64,000 nt of DNA from a bacterium (GTDB taxonomy: Bacteria > Electryoneota > RPQS01). The notes beneath the pieces are model-generated. The model was not told where the DNA came from. It ran no database searches and worked only from the letters and a program-made list of their open reading frames with translations. Numbering within the stretch: position 1 is the first letter of the stretch; the number at the start of each line of letters is the position of its first letter. Location: NCBI GenBank assembly GCA_013360195.1, contig JABWCQ010000012.1:1-64000 (forward strand), in the 5' to 3' direction. The position numbers and the translations under genes were made by a program. Positions 61,832-64,000 of the stretch are shown here, piece after piece.

Positions 61832-62749
61832 TTAGTATAGATTCATTGCGTAGCCCACTGGGCCGGATTTGTAGACCATACCAGGCAACTCACGATTGAA
61901 GTAGCCAGCAATACTGCGTGCAGTTTGAATTAGTATATCCAGTCCGATGTCTGACCGAATTCCGGCGCGCCTCCAATAGTGGACGAGATCTTCCGTGCAC
62001 ACATTTCCGCCGGCGACTTTTGTGAACGGACATCCGCCAAGTCCGCCAATCGCAGACTCAAAGATCATCACCCCGGAATTCATTGCCGCGCGGCAATTGA
62101 CAATGCCCATTCCATAGGTATTGTGAAGATGACATGCGCATTCGGCATGAGGATTCATTTGATGTATCTTACTGAAGAGTGTTTCAACTTGTTCCGGCAA
62201 GGCATGCCCCGCAGTGTCAGCCAAGGACACTGCATTCAGTCCCGCGTTAAAGTATTTCTCAGCAATCCGAAGTACTCGACTGGCGGGAACTTCTCCCTCA
62301 AAGCCGCAGCCAAAAGCCGACTGAACTGAAACTTGAACACGACATCCGGACGTTAAGGCGAGTTTTGCCGTGGCAATTATTCTCTCTGTAGCTTCCTCCG
62401 TAGACATCCCTGTATTCTTTTTACTATGCGTGTCACTTGCCGAGACACCCATGCAAAACATGTCCACGCCACAGGCCAAGCCCCGTTCCAGACCTTTCTC
62501 GTTCAAGACTAACCCCGAAAGAGTAACATTCCGGGGTTTTCGCCCGGGGCCATTGAAATGCCTGAACAGCGAATCAGTGTCGGCCATCTGCGGGACTTTA
62601 TCGGGATGTACAAACGACCCAAGTTGGAGCATTTCGACGCCAGATTCAATGAACTTCTGTGCCCATTCAATCTTCAACTCCAGCGGAACAGTCTGCATCT
62701 CCATTTGCAGTCCGTCACGCAATCCCACCTCATGAAGAATTGGTTTCAT
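61832..62749 (-). CDS. HMG-CoA lyase-like TIM-barrel lyase
   Basis: The 305-residue product shows HEVGLRDGLQMEM (metal Asp and catalytic Arg), VSASDTHSKKNTGMS, CHLHNTYGMGIVNC (metal His pair) and GGLGGCPFTKVAGGNVCTEDLVH (the Cys loop signature). These place it in the HMGL branch rather than the homocitrate/isopropylmalate synthases. It cleaves a 3-hydroxy-3-methyl-type acyl-CoA to acetyl-CoA plus a keto acid, or works in reverse. Besides HMG-CoA, citramalyl-CoA or similar substrates are possible. It is 7 bp from the dehydrogenase gene. Confidence 0.88.
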   Translation of the reverse strand: MKPILHEVGLRDGLQMEMQTVPLELKIEWAQKFIESGVEMLQLGSFVHPDKVPQMADTDSLFRHFNGPGRKPRNVTLSGLVLNEKGLERGLACGVDMFCMGVSASDTHSKKNTGMSTEEATERIIATAKLALTSGCRVQVSVQSAFGCGFEGEVPASRVLRIAEKYFNAGLNAVSLADTAGHALPEQVETLFSKIHQMNPHAECACHLHNTYGMGIVNCRAAMNSGVMIFESAIGGLGGCPFTKVAGGNVCTEDLVHYWRRAGIRSDIGLDILIQTARSIAGYFNRELPGMVYKSGPVGYAMNLY

Positions 62750-62756
62750 GGAATCG

Positions 62757-63896
62757 CTAGGCCGCTGTGAGAGCAGGAATCTTTTCTGCTATCGCCTGAC
62801 CCATTTCAAGAGTAGTGTTCTTGCCGCCCATATCATAAGTTCTGACTTTTCCTTCCTTGATGACCTCGGCAACAGCCAACTCAACTTGACGGGCGAGTTC
62901 AACTTCTCCGAGCCATTCGAGCATTTGCTTTGCTGAGAGAATTGTCGCGATCGGGTTCACTTTGTATTGACCTGCGTACTTAGGAGCCGAACCATGAGTG
63001 GGTTCAAAAACTCCAAGCTTTTCACCGATGTTGCCTGAACAGCCAAAACCTAAACCGCCAACCAGTTGTGCGCACAAATCACTGACGATATCGCCATAAA
63101 GATTTGGTGCCACCAGGACGTCATAATTAAAAGGATTCTTCAGCAGCCACATCATAATTGCATCAACGTTCGCTTCATCAAACGTAATCTCCTGGTAGTC
63201 CTTAGCCACGTCGCGGGCGCAGTCCAAGAACAATCCGTCGCTTGCTCGAACTACGTTCGCTTTGTGAACGACTGTCACTTTCTTTCGTCCTTTCTTTCGG
63301 GCAAATTCGAATGCAGCCCGGACGATGCGCTCTGATCCTTTGCGAGTATTTACTTTGCAGGAAACGGCAAAGTCATTGCCACTAAGATGTTCAAACGATT
63401 TGAAGGGCTTCGATATTCTCGTCAAAGTAGCCTTAAGTTCATCCGGAACCGGCGAAAATTCGACACCGGCGTAGAGATCCTCTGTATTTTCGCGGAAGAC
63501 AACGAGATCTATGCTCTCTTTAAAGTTGAGAGGATTTCCCGGATAAGATTTGCATGGTCTCAAACAAACATATAAATCGAACTGCTGACGCATTCGCACG
63601 ATCGGCGAGCGGTACACCATTCCTTTTCCCTGTAGATGCGGAGTGAGCTCTTTCTCCGCAAGCTTTACCGGTTTGGAAGTTATCGCACCAAACATGGCCG
63701 CATCGACTGTGCCAAGCAAATCAAGCGTGCGCTGTGGCAATGCATCACCTTCCCGACACCAAAACTCCCAACCGATATCCCCATGAACATAGTCTGCATC
63801 GAAATCCAGCTTGTCCAAGACTAATCGTGTTGCTTCCAGGACTTCGATACCAACACCATCACCCGGCAGCCAGCCGATTCTATATCTCTTTTTCAC
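62757..63896 (-). CDS. Isocitrate/homoisocitrate/isopropylmalate-family dehydrogenase
   Basis: The 379-residue product starts at GTG 63896 behind GGAGG. The decarboxylating-dehydrogenase family is clear: WLPGDGVGIEV, substrate loop YRSPIVRMRQQFDLYVCLRP, FRENTEDLYAGVE (isocitrate-dehydrogenase-like), YGDIVSDLCAQLVGGLG and FEPTHGSAPKYAG. The SPI loop recalls homoisocitrate enzymes, whereas RENTEDLYAG recalls isocitrate enzymes, so substrate stays open. It heads the five-gene operon with lyase, CoA-transferase and aconitase-like subunits. Confidence 0.88.
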   Translation of the reverse strand: MKKRYRIGWLPGDGVGIEVLEATRLVLDKLDFDADYVHGDIGWEFWCREGDALPQRTLDLLGTVDAAMFGAITSKPVKLAEKELTPHLQGKGMVYRSPIVRMRQQFDLYVCLRPCKSYPGNPLNFKESIDLVVFRENTEDLYAGVEFSPVPDELKATLTRISKPFKSFEHLSGNDFAVSCKVNTRKGSERIVRAAFEFARKKGRKKVTVVHKANVVRASDGLFLDCARDVAKDYQEITFDEANVDAIMMWLLKNPFNYDVLVAPNLYGDIVSDLCAQLVGGLGFGCSGNIGEKLGVFEPTHGSAPKYAGQYKVNPIATILSAKQMLEWLGEVELARQVELAVAEVIKEGKVRTYDMGGKNTTLEMGQAIAEKIPALTAA

Positions 63897-63916
63897 GTTC
63901 TTGCCTCCAAGACATC

Positions 63917-63974
63917 AACAATATTGTTCGATAGTAATTGAATAGTTGATACATTTTTTCAGCTAAGAGCTCAA
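63917..63974 (-). promoter_or_regulatory. Promoter and operator-like palindrome of the five-gene operon
   Basis: On the minus strand TTGAGC (63974-63969), a 17-nt spacer and TATCAA (63951-63946) fit a sigma70-like promoter. Between it and the GTG start lies a perfect 12-bp palindrome, AACAATATTGTT (63917-63928), placed where a repressor would block transcription. Confidence 0.5.
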
Positions 63975-64000
63975 CTCTTATTCTGCAATAGTAAATATTG

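Noticed and set aside
59328-63896. Straightforward leucine biosynthesis operon
   Set aside because: There is no isopropylmalate synthase, and an HMG-CoA-lyase-like enzyme and CoA-transferase are interleaved; the dehydrogenase carries isocitrate-type motifs.

Overview
The window reads as a chromosomal segment of a Gram-negative, anaerobic or facultatively respiring bacterium of the FCB superphylum, outside classical Bacteroidetes. Three secreted proteins end in type IX secretion (T9SS) sorting domains, two of them with the NPFNPxT linker seen in uncultured FCB phyla. There are also outer-membrane barrels, an RND/TolC pump, dispersed GC-rich palindromic repeats, and many overlapping ATGA gene junctions. 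I cannot name the phylum. No rRNA, tRNA, CRISPR array, insertion sequence or prophage was seen.

Layout. (1) 376-3191 (+): a T9SS beta-propeller protein and a truncated subtilase, followed by a repeat-filled gap. (2) 8624-3715 (-): PKD nine-heme lipoprotein, beta-barrel, 11-heme periplasmic cytochrome and 8+1-heme lipoprotein, resembling a porin-cytochrome conduit. (3) 11372-9133 (-): NapC-anchored 17+1-heme cytochrome coupled to a small HTH protein. (4) 18784-11689 (-): metH, threonine aldolase, a GT39-like transferase and a membrane protein. (5) 20885-18975 (-): T9SS protein behind a sigma54-like promoter. (6) 25627-21065 (-): lipoprotein, GAF sigma54 activator, Ser/Thr kinase with PEGA domains, TPR protein. 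(7) 34285-25852 (-): di-heme cytochrome b, FeS flavoprotein, TPR protein, 20-heme cytochrome, 31-heme cytochrome, beta-barrel: a complete candidate electron route from inner to outer membrane. (8) 36637-34540 (-): cupredoxin/YCF48/T9SS fusion and YceI protein behind a near-perfect sigma54 promoter, divergent from (9) 37064-39939 (+): an NtrB/NtrC-like pair. (10) 46141-40020 (-): TetR, TolC, membrane fusion protein and RND pump with three operator palindromes. (11) 46554-48876 (+): two surface proteins. (12) 51718-48951 (-): 2-oxoacid:ferredoxin oxidoreductase. (13) 56505-52069 (-): malic enzyme and ADP-forming acyl-CoA synthetase. (14) 56721-58750 (+): ArsR-rhodanese regulator and 8-oxoguanine-deaminase-like enzyme. 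(15) 63896-58825 (-): dehydrogenase, HMG-CoA-lyase-like, CoA-transferase and aconitase-family large and small subunits.

How it fits together. Six cytochromes carry 96 CxxCH motifs plus two spaced variants, so extracellular or long-range electron transfer is the dominant theme. The carbon genes at the right produce reduced ferredoxin, NAD(P)H and acyl-CoA. A 15-bp imperfect palindrome, TGTnACnnnGnnACA, occurs upstream of the 2-oxoacid oxidoreductase operon, the malic enzyme operon and the cytochrome-b/31-heme operon. This suggests one unidentified regulator ties carbon oxidation to electron disposal. Two sigma54-type promoters precede T9SS-secreted proteins, each near a sigma54 activator gene. 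The strongest candidates for undescribed biology are the six-gene conduit with its tandem three-heme repeats and the five-gene HMG-CoA-lyase/CoA-transferase/aconitase/dehydrogenase operon.
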